Shown here: one piece after another, positions 24,884 through 35,767 of the stretch | Position numbering within the stretch: the stretch's first letter is position 1 | Layout: every line of letters starts with the position of its first letter | NCBI GenBank assembly: GCA_020465985.1 | Contig: JAANYP010002668.1 | Coordinates: 62,001 to 126,000, forward strand | DNA: 64,000 bases | From: Centrapalus pauciflorus | Taxonomy: Eukaryota; Streptophyta; Magnoliopsida; Asterales; Asteraceae | Direction of reading: 5' to 3' | The notes under the pieces: generated by a model | What the model saw: only the letters and a program-made list of their open reading frames with translations | Database searches by the model: none | What the model was told of the DNA's origin: nothing | Translations under genes and position numbers: made by a program

Positions 24884-25596
24884 CTATTAGTTATGTACGC
24901 ATATAACTCAACAATATTTTGTTTTAAATTTTATATACATATGTTTTTTAGTAAATTATAATTTGTAATGTAAACTTAATAAAATTTTAGAATGTTAAAA
25001 ACCAGAACCCCCGATAGGGATCCTCGAGACCCAATGGAATCGGTGATGGAGACAAAAATTCATTACCCCGACGGGTATGAAGGTGGAGATGAAATATGTG
25101 ATACCCGGTAATCACTGTCTCCCGCTCTCTAGCTGTCTGATGCATTATCAATCTTTCCTTCTTTATTGATCAACTTGTTGTTCCTCTATCTTCCATTTAT
25201 TTTGCCCTAATTGTTATGTTGAAGATCATTTTGTCATAATGGGTTGTTTTTCTCAGTTGTAAAAGTTAGTGGTACTTGAACGTGTTTTATAAATCAAAAA
25301 TGGTTTTCACGATATATAAAAGGGTTTTTATTATTTAGAAAATTTATGATAGAAAATGATGAAAAGTCTTCATCAACAACCTCTAAGTAATTCATACAAT
25401 AACATTATATTAGGAAATAATAATACGATATGCCATTTAGATAATTTATGATGTACATGCCATCAAACTCAAGAAAGTGGCATTCAAGGATAAATGTTAT
25501 TGTAATTTACACAAAATATAACACCATCATTTACTATTGTACCCATTTTCCATTTATCCATAACCAGCAAATAGCACATTGTGTTATTGATTATAT
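24884..25596. other. AT-rich spacer
   Basis: A short GC-richer piece at about 25000-25115 with hAT-like GGGAT words lies in otherwise featureless DNA. No gene is seen. Confidence 0.4.
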
Positions 25597-25599
25597 TTA

Positions 25600-26017
25600 G
25601 GGTGTGTTTGACGATAAATTTTTTGTAGCTTTTAGAAGTTTCAACTTTTGATTTTTGTAAGCTAAAACTCAAAAGATCCGTTACGTTGATAGAAGCTTGA
25701 GCTTTTGTTTCAGAAATGGAAACTCCCAAAAACTCTTCTACGAGAAGCTACTTGAAGTAGTTTTCAAAAGGAGTTTGAGATTTTGGTCTAGCAAAATTAC
25801 ATTTTTTACCATCGTAATAATTATAAACTGTAACTTAAATTAAATTTAGTGTCTTTATTATGCCATTTAATATTAAAAGCTACAGATACAATTATTTTTA
25901 CCAAACACATTTATAAAAACTTAAAGCTCTAACTCTTTTAGAAAACTACAGCTCCCAATAGTTTCAGTAACTAAAACCTTCTGCTCACGGTTACAATTAG
26001 TTGTGCCAAACATACTC
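25600..26017. mobile_element. PIF/Harbinger-type miniature element
   Basis: The left end is GGGTGTGTTTGACGATAAA and the right end is GTGCCAAACATACTC, an imperfect inverted pair. The 3-bp duplication TTA is at 25597-25599 and 26018-26020. Internal words such as AAGCTACA/TGTAGCTTTT occur in both orientations. Confidence 0.72.
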
Positions 26018-26020
26018 TTA

Positions 26021-26880
26021 AACTACCAAACATTTTATAAGAATTTATATATTCGTTCGATATAAATGACATTGTTTGAAAAATTAGATGTTTTTCAACG
26101 TATTCAATTTGATGACGCATTAAAAACCTTTCCTAAAGTTTGATGGCCTCCACCGTTCTTTGCACTTAAAACAACAACTTTTAGTACTAGGTAATAAGTA
26201 AACTATACGTAAATTCAAACTTTAAAAGAATTTGCATTTAAATAACCTAAAACAAAAGTTATAAGAACTCTGTAAGATAAAAATGAAATAAAACTATAAT
26301 GTATTCATATTTTGAAGGGTATCAGGTGGCAATCGAAGAGTTAAATGGACCTATTGTCAAAAACTAATATATAACATAATTTTGTTTTAAAGATGAAAAT
26401 TTATAAAACAGTGTATCAAAAAATTTGTTCTTTGAAAAAAAGTTCAAAATTATGTAAAATTTATGACTTTTGGTCGTCAACCCGTTTGACCCATTTGCTT
26501 TTTTTTTTTAACAGCTGATGTTAGTGGTTAGTTGTTAGCACCAATGTTAAACACCTTGAGGGTGAGGACCAAACCCCGCACACCTCCACCTAAGAAGAAA
26601 CGTCTTTGGTGAGGCACCAATGTTAAACACTTGAGGGTGAGGACCCATTTGCTTGAATGACTCAAATTGGGGCATCAGTATGTGAAACGGAAATTAATAA
26701 TTAAAAAAAAAAGAAATAAATTAAAGAAGTCGATTATTGAATTTGAAGGAGTGTGAGGTGGAGAGGTCTTGTCGTGTGGGAACGAAGAGATAATTTTGTG
26801 AAGGGAAGAAGGGCGAAGTTGTCATTTCACAGCCTGAGCATAATGCAAAAATATCATCAATAAAGAAATGGAGAGTTGTT
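26021..26880. other. Upstream region of the HAP8-like gene
   Basis: Contains a partial duplication: a 32-bp sentence with CACCAATGTTAAACAC and TTGAGGGTGAGGACC appears at about 26551 and again at about 26612. The right part probably holds the promoter of the gene whose leader begins near 26900. Confidence 0.4.
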
Positions 26881-26936
26881 ACCCTCTTCAACACACACAA
26901 AAACACCTTTATAGACTTCCCAAAACCTCCCTTCTT

Positions 26937-26939
26937 TAC

Positions 26940-26976
<37 letters not shown>
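26937..26976. repeat. (CT)n(CA)n microsatellite in the presumed leader/promoter
   Basis: CT dinucleotides pass into CA dinucleotides just upstream of the inferred leader of the following gene. CT-rich tracts are common near plant transcription starts, so this may mark the start region. Confidence 0.8.
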
Positions 26977-28263
26977 GAGAAGAAACACGCATATTCATAT
27001 ATGAAATATGATGAATCAGCGGTGTGTTAATGGTATGAATTTGGTGTTGGTGGATACAAGAACCTGATGCCCCTCTTTGATTTGTGAGTGGGTGTGGCTG
27101 CTGCTGCTGCTGCTCTTTTCTTCTTAATTCTTTCTAGTTTTCTTCTCTTCTTCTGCTCTACCTTTTTAGTCTTCCTGCTTATCTTCTCCACAATTTCCTT
27201 GCTTTTTCTACTAATTCTCGCTTAATTCCCTATTCTCAATTTACTCCAATAATTTCGTAAGACAAACAATTTCTTTATTTTTCTCTCAAGGGATTAGTTT
27301 CTTCTTAATTTACTGGTTTTCTTGAAATTTCATCTTTTATTTCAGTTTACTTTCTGGTGGATGCTTCTTGTTAATGTTCTTATTCTTCTTTGTGTATGTT
27401 TTATATGAGTTACATGTGGTGTAAAGAGAAATGGGATCGACCTTAATTAGATTGCATATTGTTAAAGTTTGAAACTGTGTGATTTTATGACTCTTTAATT
27501 TGGTTTTTTCTCAGTTGTTTGGTTTTCTATCATCAACATATAGAACCAAGTAAAATTTTTTATTTTATTTTTATTTTTCTTTTATTTTCTACTCAGATTT
27601 TTCAGATGGCTATGTTCTACTGTTGATTAGCATGACCCAAATTAAGATCTGACTTTTGAAATCTGGCTTTACTTTCTCATTTGAAATTCTTTCCAACTGT
27701 AATCAACTAAAGTCTTGTGGGATCTTCTCTCTTATGTTTGCATAACAACAATACTTTCATCTTGAGATGTGTGTTTGATTTTTGTAAAGAACAATTCAAA
27801 AACCTTAATTGCTGGTTGTATATATAGTACTGCTTAATTTCGTAACGGTGACGATGTTACTTTTAGTGTGCGGTGGTTCTAGTTTTCATTTGGTTACTTA
27901 ATTTATCTGCTATACATCTTGAAGACCCACATAAAATAACAGTTATTAAACTCGTTTTTCCTCTTTAGTTTCAATCTTTGCTTGTGGGTTTTGTTCTTTG
28001 CCAACTATTAATGTTCCTTCCTTGTTCAAAACAGTTTCTTTATGCTTCAAGATTACATAAATATTATTTTCTATGAAGAGGTCAAGAATGTGTACTACTA
28101 ATGCTTATGGCTTCAATCTTCATCTTTTAATTTCTTTAATCATTTTCTTTTACAATCTTGCAGGCTGTATGGTGATGGTTATCTCTCACTAAACAAACAT
28201 ACTTAATTTCCTTTTGAAGTCGTTGAAGTAGTCGAGTGTTGTTAGTTATATATACATATATAT

Positions 28264-28359
28264 ATGCTGAAGGCCAAGTCTGAAGGGGCAGCTGCTGAAG
28301 GAGGTTCTTGTGACTGTTTAGACAGCACAAGAAGACAAAAGATTATCAGCAGCAGATGA
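28264..28359 (+). promoter_or_regulatory. Upstream ORF overlapping the main start codon (ATGA arrangement)
   Basis: An AUG at 28264 opens a 31-codon frame (MLKAKSEGAAAEGG...) whose TGA stop at 28357-28359 overlaps the main ATG at 28356-28358 by two bases. It lies in the exon that starts after a clear TTGCAG acceptor at about 28163, so it should be in the mature leader. Such an overlap could support reinitiation or limit translation of the main frame. Regulation is inferred, not shown. Confidence 0.55.
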
Positions 28360-31300
28360 TATCCTCTGATGATCATTCACCACCAGATCCACAAAAGTCT
28401 AATGATTTCAAGATCCATAGTGATGATCAGAAAGCTCATGCTTCTGTTTCTGCTTCTGATTTCGATTTAGATCTGTTCAAGTCTTTGGTTGCTCATCTTA
28501 ATGACACCAATAACCCACTCCCCAAATTCTCCATAAGGTACAGATTAACCAAAAAGATTTGAAGGAGAAGATAAAGAAGAATGGAAAAATCCACTTTGAT
28601 GATTTTTAATTACTCCACTTTAATGACCTTAATTAGTTCAACATTTCTTGTTTATTGGCTCAGATCCACAGTAACCCAGTATTAACTGTAGATTTGTGCC
28701 AAAATTATTTCTTATCAAGAAAAGGCCTTTTTATGATTATGATTTTCCCCAATAAGTGTTGTTAAATTTTATTTTCTTGTCCATCTCAAATTGATTCTTG
28801 GGGTTAATTTCTTTGTGTGATTTCATGCCTTACTGGGGTTGAGACCTGTTTTGGGTTTCATGAAACTTCTAATTGAAATATTTTTTTTGGCTTTTGTTGT
28901 TGACATATGATATAGGGTTTCTTATATGCTAATAGCTGTTTAGTCAACTATTATGGGCTTATAATCTATTTGCTTTTATTGTGTTGCAGAGATTATGTTT
29001 TCAATTCACGCAGCAAGGATATTGCTTGTAACTGGCCATTTTCTCACAAAACCTTGCAAAATTGCTTGCAACATGGAGTGAAGAATTTGTTGCCACCTTT
29101 CCAGTCTCCTGAATCACTGAGGGATAATTCGCCCATTGAAAACCGGCAGTCTGATGAAGAAATCGTTATCGGTTCTGATGGAAAGCCAATTGTTGATGAT
29201 TTTGTGTTGGTCACTTCTTATGACGCCAAGTCAAATCCGGAGCTAAAGTGCGAATCCACAAATACTAGTTCAAGCAGATCAAAAGGAGATAAGGAATCTT
29301 TAACTCATCTTCAAGAAGACCTGGCTCACATAAAGTTGAAGAAAACCTCTCTTGTTTCTTCTCGGAAGACAGAGGACGCAATCGTTAAGAAGTGTAGATT
29401 AGGGGCGAAGTTGAACACAGGTGTTGAACCAGTTGAAGAGGCAACACCAAACAATTTCATCGTCTCCGAAACCATGGCTTCTAAGGTCTGTCCAGTTTGC
29501 AAGACCTTCTCATCTTCTTCAAACACCACTTTGAACGCACACATTGACCAGTGTCTTTCTGGGGAGTCGAGTATGAAGTGGACTGCGAATCCTAAAGTGA
29601 TCATCAAACATAAGATTAAACCTAGGAAAACAAGGCTGATGGTGGATATATACGAAACAGCTCCACACTGTACTGTGGAAGAGCTTGATGCAAGAAACGG
29701 TACAAGCTGGGCTAATAATTCAAGTTTTCCTGCTCAGGAACTTGAGTTTCAAGGGGAAGAAGAGAAACAAGAGCGTAGAGCAACAACCGTTTTTCCAGAG
29801 GTTGCTGATCATGAAGGTGCTGTCTATATCGACACTAATGGAACTAAAGTTCGAATCTTGTCTGTGCCAAAAGTGGGTACATCAGATGATATTGGAGCTC
29901 AAAAGTTGCAGAAAAGAGGAAAACTGAGTAAGCTTTTCATGGAGAAGAAGAAAAACAAAAATCATGAGCAGAAACATCAACAGAAGTATTTGAAACTAAG
30001 CCCAAACAGCAAAAAGTTCTGCTCTCCGAAGCCTAATCACGAAGCTTCTTGTGAGGTAATTAAATTCTTCTTTCCTGTCTCTTTTCTTTACATGTAGCTT
30101 TGGTTGCCCTTTTTGTTTACCTGATTATACTTTGACGGATTAATCTTGAGATTTAAAAATAGGAGTGAGTTGTCTCATAATGATGATCGGTGATAAAACA
30201 GGTGCCATCTGGTCGAGAAGAAAACACAGGCAAAGAGCCAATGAATCCTGAAATGCGTAAGAAAATGAATGATTTGCCGATTGTAAGGCCACCATGGGCA
30301 TGCTCTAAGCGAACAGGTCTTGCAAAAAAGGTTCATGGTAATTCTCTTTTAGCAAATAATGCAACAAAGAACTCGAGCGTTGCAAGTGACAAATCTTTCT
30401 CAAACTGTGTGTCGAGAAGTCCTCCGAACGTGTCCACTACAATGGGAACTTCGTCACAACATAATAGTCGTAAAATAGGAACTTTGTCACCATACAAGGA
30501 GCAGCCTAGTAGGGCGAAAGAGTTCTCTCCACTTGGTCACTATGCAAAAAAGAGGACTCCGTTGTTAACAAAGCCGAGTTCCAAGCACTTGAAGAAAGAA
30601 GGTACACCTTTGCATGATAGTTGTGAGGACCCTTTGGATGCATGTCCATCCAAAGGCTTCAAAGAGTCTGATGTCAAGTCAAAGGGTAGCAACTTCTTGT
30701 CTTCGGGGAAGAAATTATCATCAGTAAGCAGAGAACCAGCACCCAAGTTTAGCCTAAAAAGGAAGTTTTCTGCACTTAAGAGGTCTCGAGTTCATCCCTT
30801 GTCAAAACAAAACGTTGTGGTTGTGAGTCCATCTCAAGATTCTTTGAAACAGCAATCTATGGCGGAAGAAGGCACAAGTGAAAGAATGTCTTCTGATAGT
30901 ATGAATATGAGTCTTCTGGAAGTCAGAAAAAAGGACGAGACAAAGATTCGTAGGCAGGAAAACTATGTTGCTTTGAGAAGTTCGAATGGAGATTCTTCTG
31001 CATGGCTGAAGGCTGCTGATATAGCAGATCCATCATGCGATGTAGAATCGGTTAGAAAAGAGAGTCAAGCACAAAAGGAGCAAATTAGTACCATGCAAGA
31101 TGCCCAAGTGATTGACGTTGTTGGAAGTTCAATGGCTTTAAGCAACTCTTTGAATCCGGATAACATGTTTGACTTGCAGGAGCATGCCAATGATAAAGAG
31201 ATGTATTGTGCAGATTTTAACGAGAAGACTGTGCATATTGATGATGTCACAAATGATATCAAGAAGCAACAAAATCACTTTCCTGAGGTTGATCCAATAC

Positions 31301-32538
31301 CACTTCCCGAGCCACTTGGATCGTTCTTGCCCAGTCCAGGAAGAGAGATTACGATTTCTGAAGGTTTTCAAAGGAATTCATCTTTCGCTAATACGAGCAT
31401 GGTTCAGTCAAATGAGGACAAGAATCATCATGATACAATGGATCAAGATTCCATGTCTGAGTCTCCGATTTCAACCATATCTAATCCCAGCTTGGCAAGA
31501 TCGGATTCAGACAAGCTTTCCATAAGATCTACTTCCTTAAAAGACGATACAAGGGGCGGGTTCTCAGGTGCCATGGTGGATGCTATGAATGAAAAATATG
31601 CCCACGTTACTTCAGCGAATGCTGGTGACTGGAGATCAGCACCCACATTCTTCATGGATAAGGGTCCTAACATTGGTTTCAAGAATGATCAGCCTTGCTG
31701 TTGCTCAAGAAAAGAGGGTGCCTCCTCTCAAAATATTGCTTCGAGTTATCACCAATCGACTCTTTTAAGGAAGCACACTGCTGAATCTTTGAACTCTCGG
31801 CCTCAGATGTTTTCCATTAGCAACTACCCGACTTCACCATCACCACCTGTGGCTTCTCCCACCATGAAACTACCAGCTTATAGCGAGTGTGATTCTGTTG
31901 GTAGCCCTTCGAAACCTGTTCTCAGGTTAATGGGTAAGAACTTAACCGTGGCAGACGATGTATCTTCGTCACAGCAATTTAAACCACCTCCCCCGATGGC
32001 TCATTTTCCCAACTTTCAAAGCGAGTACAAAATTTCTTCCATTGGCTATCACCCTCAGCATTCCATCATCTTTAACCACAATCAAAATGGCTTCAAATCT
32101 CAGCATCCTAATAATTTGTGGTCTGGCCATCAACTGGATACAATGTTTCCAAGCACCAGTAGTTACATGGATCGTTACAGTCATGGAAGCCCCATGATAG
32201 CTAGCCAGGACCGAAACAGATTTGATGGTCAAATGGTGATGAGTGAAAGGAAGATGCATAAAGCTGCATCAAATTCAAATCCTGTCAAGGAAGTCATACT
32301 GATCGACGATTCCCCTGAACACGAAGGCGGCAATGATGATATGCGAACATGGGCATGTTTCTCCTCCTCCAATATTCCCAGTAATCATAATCATAATCAT
32401 AATCATATGGTTTCTGGATATCCATTTGAGAATGGGAGCTTGGAAAGATGTTTGTCATTCAGGGAGGCTGCAGGTTCATCCAGATCCACATCCCATCTTA
32501 GATCTTCTGCAACTGCAATGTATTATCCTCGATCGTAG
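28356..32538 (+). CDS. HAP8: HAPLESS8-like plant protein with UBZ4-type zinc finger and SUMO-interaction-like motif
   Basis: Exons 28356-28537, 28990-30055 and 30202-32538 (GT-AG, in frame) give 1194 residues. The N-terminal block, FSIRDYVFNSRSKDIACNWP followed by LQNCLQHGVKNLLPPFQ (about residues 57-95), is a signature I associate with the Arabidopsis HAP8 family (At5g56250, At4g26450), which is needed for pollen function. Residues 228-249 hold Cys228, Cys231, His245 and Cys249 (C-x2-C-x13-H-x3-C), a Rad18/UBZ4-like ubiquitin-binding finger. Near the C-terminus, about residues 1113-1121, EVILIDDSPE matches a SUMO-interaction motif. The rest is long, Ser/Lys-rich and probably disordered, suggesting a nuclear scaffold. 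A leader with at least one intron lies upstream (acceptor near 28163). The family name is from memory; the zinc-finger geometry is seen directly. Confidence 0.85.
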
Positions 32539-33990
32539 CTTTTCATGAAGGAACTGAACATGCATGCAAGAGATGAGACAGAAGCCCATAATTAAAGATG
32601 AATTACTCCTTTTTTCTTCTTTGGTTTTAAACTTTGAAAAGCTACGTACGTACGTACTACGATCGAGTTAAATTAAGGTTTAGAATTTTGAGACTTTTTT
32701 ACCAAAACATATGTGTAAGCTAGGGCACTCACTACATGAAAACTGGTTTCTATAAAACGTACGATCCTCATCGATCGATCTTTGAATAACAAAGATAAAA
32801 GTAAGTTATGGGCGTTTTGTTTCTTGAAAAAGCATTATTTTATGTATGTATGTAAGTACCATTCCCATATATGTGTTCATATGATATTATAGGTCAGGTC
32901 ATCAATGGCGATGATGGGGTATTGGAATGGTGATCAATTGGAAAGAATAAATTTGAAAAATATAATGTTGGGAAGTTGATACTGATAGGGATAGGGATAG
33001 GGATGGGGGAGAAAGTAGGGTCTACCATTAATTAAGTGATGTTGCAATCGGTGATTTCAAAACGATGATGAAATTTGAATGGTATTGGTATATGGGTGGT
33101 GGTTGCAACGTGTGTGGTTAATGTCTTTGTGGGTCCCTTAATCACTAACCTAATTAATTAATTAATTATCTTCCTTGACTGACCCACGTATCTCTTTAAT
33201 TTATTATTATTATTTTCTGACATTCTTTCAATATATTCATAACCTCAATTATAATAATCTGTGACTCCCATCTATACATTTTTATTCCACCTTAATTTTT
33301 TTATACATCATACCTTATAATTTAACTAAATTGTTGTTTATAATTAGATGTATGGTTTATCTTTTCATTGAAAGTGATCTAGGTTAATTAATTTAATGAT
33401 TAATTCTTATAGAGTATGTTGCATGAAGTAACACACTTTTATAATATAGTTTTACACAAACAAAAGAAGCCATATCACACTCAACCTTTCTTGCTTAACT
33501 TCAATCACATTCATGCGGCTACCAAATGTAAAAACCCGATCCATAGCCAATCCCAAATAATCATAATTAAAAAACCAAACCATTTGATACCGATTTCAGT
33601 TTGGTCCGATTAAAACACAAAATTTAAATTAAGACTCGAGCTGTAAGATGCTTATTCGTTTTGGTTTGGATATTGTTTTTGGGTTCTTATACGGTTTGGA
33701 TTTCTACATCTCTCTTCGTCAGTTGTCTTCAATCCCAAACAAAGTTTTTTTTTGGGGGTTTGATGCTAAAATGGATGAATTTGGTGCCTTTTTGTGTTGA
33801 CCATTTGCTTGACAATGTCTCTAATTTCGAGCTGTTCTCTAAATGCTTGAAACTTAGCTTTTCAAACCTCGGAGAGACAATAAATCCTCGTCATATTATT
33901 TAAAAGATTTACTTGTGCATTAAGAAGCAATAGAAAGAAACAATATCACGTTTATTTATTAAATAAAGTACTCTATGAAATAGGAATATA
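32539..33990. other. 3' flank of the HAP8-like gene and spacer
   Basis: The first part is presumably the 3' untranslated region. Around 32990-33010 are GGGATA repeats and at about 33152-33170 AATT repeats. A phrase near 33530-33640 with ACCCGAT, AACCAAACC and GGTCCGATT resembles repeat-derived DNA. No gene is recognised. Confidence 0.4.
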
Positions 33991-34189
33991 TGTAATGATG
34001 CTGGCGAAAAAAAAAAAAAAAAAACACAATTTTATGATCACATATTATAACTCTTGTCTCAACAAAATTACAATAATTAATAAACTATAAATATACACCC
34101 AAATCTAAATATACAAAAGAAGACTTTTATATGCCACCCAAGCCAAAGGATGTTACAAATCAATACAATCAACAACCCAAGCTCTAAAT

Positions 34190-34340
34190 AAAAGAACTAA
34201 CAAGAAGAGGATTTGAAATCCAACGATCCCAATTGAACACCCACCTTCTACATCGAATTGATATCCATAGCAAGGACTGGGATTGGATAAACGGAAAATA
34301 TCGGCAACAATGTCCTTCCTTTTTTTTTTTCATTAACGGC
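34190..34340 (-). pseudogene. Probable 3' end of a LINE retrotransposon ORF2
   Basis: One minus-strand frame reads QSLLWISIRCRRWVFNWDRW, followed by ISNPLLVSSFI and a stop. The alternation of Trp and basic residues (W..., R..W.F.W..W...P) resembles the extreme C-terminus of plant LINE reverse-transcriptase proteins. Upstream the frame is broken by an A/T run. It is a short remnant and the assignment is tentative. A poly-A run at about 34006-34024 lies nearby, but in an orientation that does not fit a tail of this fragment. Confidence 0.35.
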
Positions 34341-34634
34341 ATGAACAACATTGTTTTTCCAATCCTAAATAACCCGAAGCGCTACCAAACAAATTCCGTT
34401 TAACATTTTCGCTGATGATCTGGCCAGAGACACAATCCAAGATTTCCGAACAATTGGTTAGTTATGTGTTTGGTGATGATTGAGATGTGATTCTTTACCA
34501 AAAGAAACTCCATAAACAAATTGTTTGAGATGACGTTTGATTCACGAAAAGGATTTTGAAGAAACTGAAATTTGTTAAAATTTAACTACAAAAACAATGA
34601 ATAAAAATATTTTTAATTCCATCAAAATTCATGG

Positions 34635-34910
34635 TTAAGAAAATCTATCATTTTTAACTATTTCAAAATGTTCTTCGGTAGCAGTCAGTGCAAAACCATC
34701 AGCTCCATAGCAATGTTCCACAACATATGGCGGAGATGAGTCGAAGTAAACAGAAAAGCTTATTGTCGCCTGATCAACAACATAGTAGTCAATAGTTACA
34801 GATATCGGGGAATCAAGCTCAACTTCTACAGAAGCTTCATCAGCAACAACAATCACTTTTAGCTCACCAATCTGCACCGCCCCAAGATCATAGCTTTTCT
34901 AGGTCAATGT
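34635..34910 (-). pseudogene. Unidentified coding-like fragment
   Basis: An open frame of 80 codons from the internal ATG at 34877 extends upstream without a stop for several more codons (YDLGAVQIGELKVIVVADEA...). The composition looks protein-like, with alternating hydrophobic residues (SVTIDYYVVDQATISFSVYF) suggesting beta strands. I do not recognise a family. It has no visible partner exons and lies among transposon and organelle fragments, so a captured or decayed gene piece is likely. Its stop is at 34635. Confidence 0.4.
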
Positions 34911-35115
34911 CGACCAGACCAGTCACACAAACATTTACGTTACCAAACACCTTTTGTAACGTAATGCATTAAAATATAAATAAAAAAATACATATCACGT
35001 AAATAGTGGCTATCACGTAAATGTGGTAACGTAAAGTGTGACTATTTTGGTAAAATGAAAATTTAGTGGCTAAAAAATGATAAAGATGTTTGATACGTGG
35101 CTATTTTAGTAATCA

Positions 35116-35232
35116 GGACTCCATTTGGCAGCCTCACAGATAATTTCATTACCCTCCCTAGCAGGATCGCGTCCCTCATTACGAGCTTGTACACATGCTT
35201 CTAGAGCTACTCGGTTAGCTACGGCACCGGGA
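35116..35232 (-). pseudogene. rbcL: Nuclear insert of chloroplast rbcL (RuBisCO large subunit fragment)
   Basis: The minus strand translates in one frame to PGAVANRVALEACVQARNEG, then RDPAREGNEIICEAAKWSP, which matches residues of about 410-448 of the RuBisCO large subunit with few changes. The usual sequence has Arg where Cys follows EII, and Leu where Pro follows RD. It is only 39 codons of a gene of about 475 codons and is flanked by AT-rich nuclear DNA on both sides, so it is a plastid-to-nucleus transfer remnant and not functional. Confidence 0.88.
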
Positions 35233-35767
35233 ATTATCATTTTTTTAAATAATGACTTAACAAACCTTTGCTAAATCCACGAGATCAGTGACCGTGTGTG
35301 TGTGAGCCGTGAGGGATTCAAAAGTAAGGATTTACGGTGTTATAAAATGAAGGATTGCATAAATTTAAAATGAAGGATTTTGAAATATTTAGGGGTATGG
35401 ATGGATTATGAAAGGTGGAGAAGTGATGAATATAAAATCCTAAATGAGCTAAATCCATTTTTTTTAGTATTGTATCCAAACATGATGACGAAGGAATTCT
35501 AAATCCAAATTCTAAATGGGTTCAAAATCAAACGCCACTAAGGTGATTAAAATTATAATTTCATACATACCCCAGGGCCATTTGTGTAATTTACCACTCA
35601 CCGTAAAATTAAAAAAGAGTCTACGTGTGCGTCAGGATTCCATGTGGCACCCTCAGCACCTCTCCACGTTCCTTTAAATTTTACATGATCATACTTTAAT
35701 TTAATAACACACCCGTTTGACATTCAAGTTCGTATCCTTCCTTGTCTTTGACTCCTTCAAAATCATC
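35233..35767. other. Promoter-side spacer of the KASH-protein gene
   Basis: The left part (about 35310-35545) looks like the decayed half of a TIR element, with GGATTT/AAATCC words in both orientations and an end near CAAAATCAAACGCCACTAA. The right part should contain the promoter and leader of the gene starting at 35768. No TATA box is called. Confidence 0.4.

Noticed and set aside
26541..26645. Duplicated CACCAATGTTAAACAC phrase as a possible regulatory repeat
   Set aside because: Only two imperfect copies and no link to a promoter signal.
31065..32548. Several ORFs inside the large third exon of the HAP8-like gene, both strands
   Set aside because: Shadows of the 782-codon frame, which carries the conserved motifs.
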